Positions 63,397 to 64,000 of a DNA stretch of 64,000 bases are shown here, piece by piece. The stretch spans positions 868,001-932,000 of the forward strand of contig NZ_OZ034788.1 in NCBI RefSeq assembly GCF_964028515.1, in the 5' to 3' direction. The notes beneath the pieces were generated by a model. It was not told where the DNA came from. It did no database searches and saw nothing but the letters and a program-made list of their open reading frames with translations. Within the stretch, counting starts at the first letter, position 1. Each line of letters opens with the position of its first letter. Origin of the DNA: Wolbachia endosymbiont (group B) of Hofmannophila pseudospretella. GTDB lineage: Bacteria > Pseudomonadota > Alphaproteobacteria > Rickettsiales > Anaplasmataceae. The position numbers and the translations under genes are program-made.

Positions 63397-64000
63397 ATGG
63401 CAAACAACTCAGAAGAAAGAAATAATGATAAGCAAAAAGCACTAGATAATGCAATAAGCCAAATTGAAAAAGCATTCGGTAAAGGTGCAATAATGAAGCT
63501 GAAGCAAAATCCTGTAGAAAAAATAGACACAATATCTACAGGGTCGATTGCACTTGATTCAGCTCTGGGTGTTGGGGGATTGCCAAAGGGACGTATAATT
63601 GAGATATTTGGCCCTGAGAGTTCTGGTAAAACTACCCTTGCTTTGCATGTAATTGCTGAAGCACAGAAAAAAGGAGGATTATGTGCATTTATCGATGCGG
63701 AGCACGCACTGGATGTTATATATGCTCGTAAACTTGGAGTAAACACCGATGATTTGGTGATTTCACAACCAGACACTGGGGAACAAGCGTTACATATCGT
63801 TGAGTATTTAGTATGTTCTGGTGCAGTTGATGTGATAGTCATTGACTCTGTTGCAGCATTAACTCCAAGAGCTGAAATTGAAGGAGATATGGGCGATCAG
63901 CACATGGGACTACAAGCAAGACTTCTAAGTCATGGGTTCAGGAAGCTCACCTCTGCAGTTTCAAAAGCAAACTGTATATTGATATTTATTAACCAAATCC
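63397..64000 (+). CDS. recA: Recombinase RecA (5' part; runs off window)
   Basis: RecA forms filaments on single-stranded DNA for homologous recombination and SOS signalling. The frame opens with MANNSEERNNDKQKALDNAI at 63397 and reads 201 codons to the window end. Visible are ISQIEKAFGKGAIMKL, Walker A GPESSGKTTLAL, Walker B region VDVIVIDSVAALTP, and MGDQHMGLQARLLSHGFRKL. A reverse-strand frame at 63243-63842 is a shadow of this gene. Confidence 0.96.
   Translation, partial: MANNSEERNNDKQKALDNAISQIEKAFGKGAIMKLKQNPVEKIDTISTGSIALDSALGVGGLPKGRIIEIFGPESSGKTTLALHVIAEAQKKGGLCAFIDAEHALDVIYARKLGVNTDDLVISQPDTGEQALHIVEYLVCSGAVDVIVIDSVAALTPRAEIEGDMGDQHMGLQARLLSHGFRKLTSAVSKANCILIFINQI

Noticed and set aside
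63243..63842. 199-codon minus-strand ORF
   Set aside because: Shadow of recA, which is clearly coding on the plus strand.

Overview
The window is a chromosome segment of a Wolbachia endosymbiont (Rickettsiales, Alphaproteobacteria). Direct evidence is a complete wsp surface-protein gene at 58910-59596, very AT-rich intergenic DNA, families of short palindromic repeats with a GGATCCCAGTG core scattered between and inside genes, IS5-family elements, and a group II intron. The wsp variant looks like a supergroup B type, close to what I remember for Culex strains, but that is from memory and was not tested.

Layout. 1-5.6 kb (minus): nuoJKLMN of respiratory complex I. 5.7-11.4 kb: an orphan gene with a perfect sigma70 promoter, a UvrD-type helicase, an alpha/beta hydrolase with a membrane cytochrome c, and ruvAB. 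11.6-15.8 kb is accessory: a coiled-coil lineage protein, a repeat cluster surrounding a GIY-YIG nuclease, and a two-gene module whose 471-residue product ends in a polybasic CaaX-like tail. 15.8-20.2 kb (minus): gltA, rpsT, plsC, a Xer recombinase with a tiny membrane ORF ahead of it, and an Hda-like ATPase. 20.27-22.57 kb: a complete group II intron inserted between perM and hda. 22.6-30.3 kb: perM, a membrane hydrolase, ispDF, parAB and the CckA hybrid kinase. 30.4-43.5 kb: hemF, an ankyrin/EPIYA candidate effector, tRNA-Glu, rsmE, tRNA-Pro, rpsU, sucCD, dapF, a secreted GH5 glycosidase, a nitroreductase, bioY, a DUF1284 gene, a TPR protein, tRNA-Val and gyrA. 43.5-50.9 kb is a second accessory zone: petA, nested insertion sequences, tldD, tRNA-Leu, a promoter-led noncoding region, and a J-domain membrane-protein gene split by an intact IS. 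50.9-64 kb: folC, an MlaC-like gene, a possible structured RNA, a RatA/COQ10-like gene, a DsbA-like thioredoxin, an O-methyltransferase, a GST, SRP RNA (ffs), dnaX, ybaB, wsp, rpoH, an IalB-like gene, dnaN, truA and the 5' two thirds of recA, which runs off the end.

Most genes are housekeeping: respiration, TCA cycle, DNA repair and replication, isoprenoid and haem synthesis, and cell-cycle control. The most interesting content is the lineage-specific proteins that carry eukaryotic-type short motifs. These are EPIYA tyrosine motifs next to an ankyrin-like segment (31374-32513) and a CaaX-like prenylation box with DSG motifs (14345-15760). Both suggest action inside the host cell. Mobile DNA has altered several loci: an IS interrupts the J-domain gene exactly at the J domain, a group II intron splits an operon, and a palindromic repeat is translated in frame inside dnaX.
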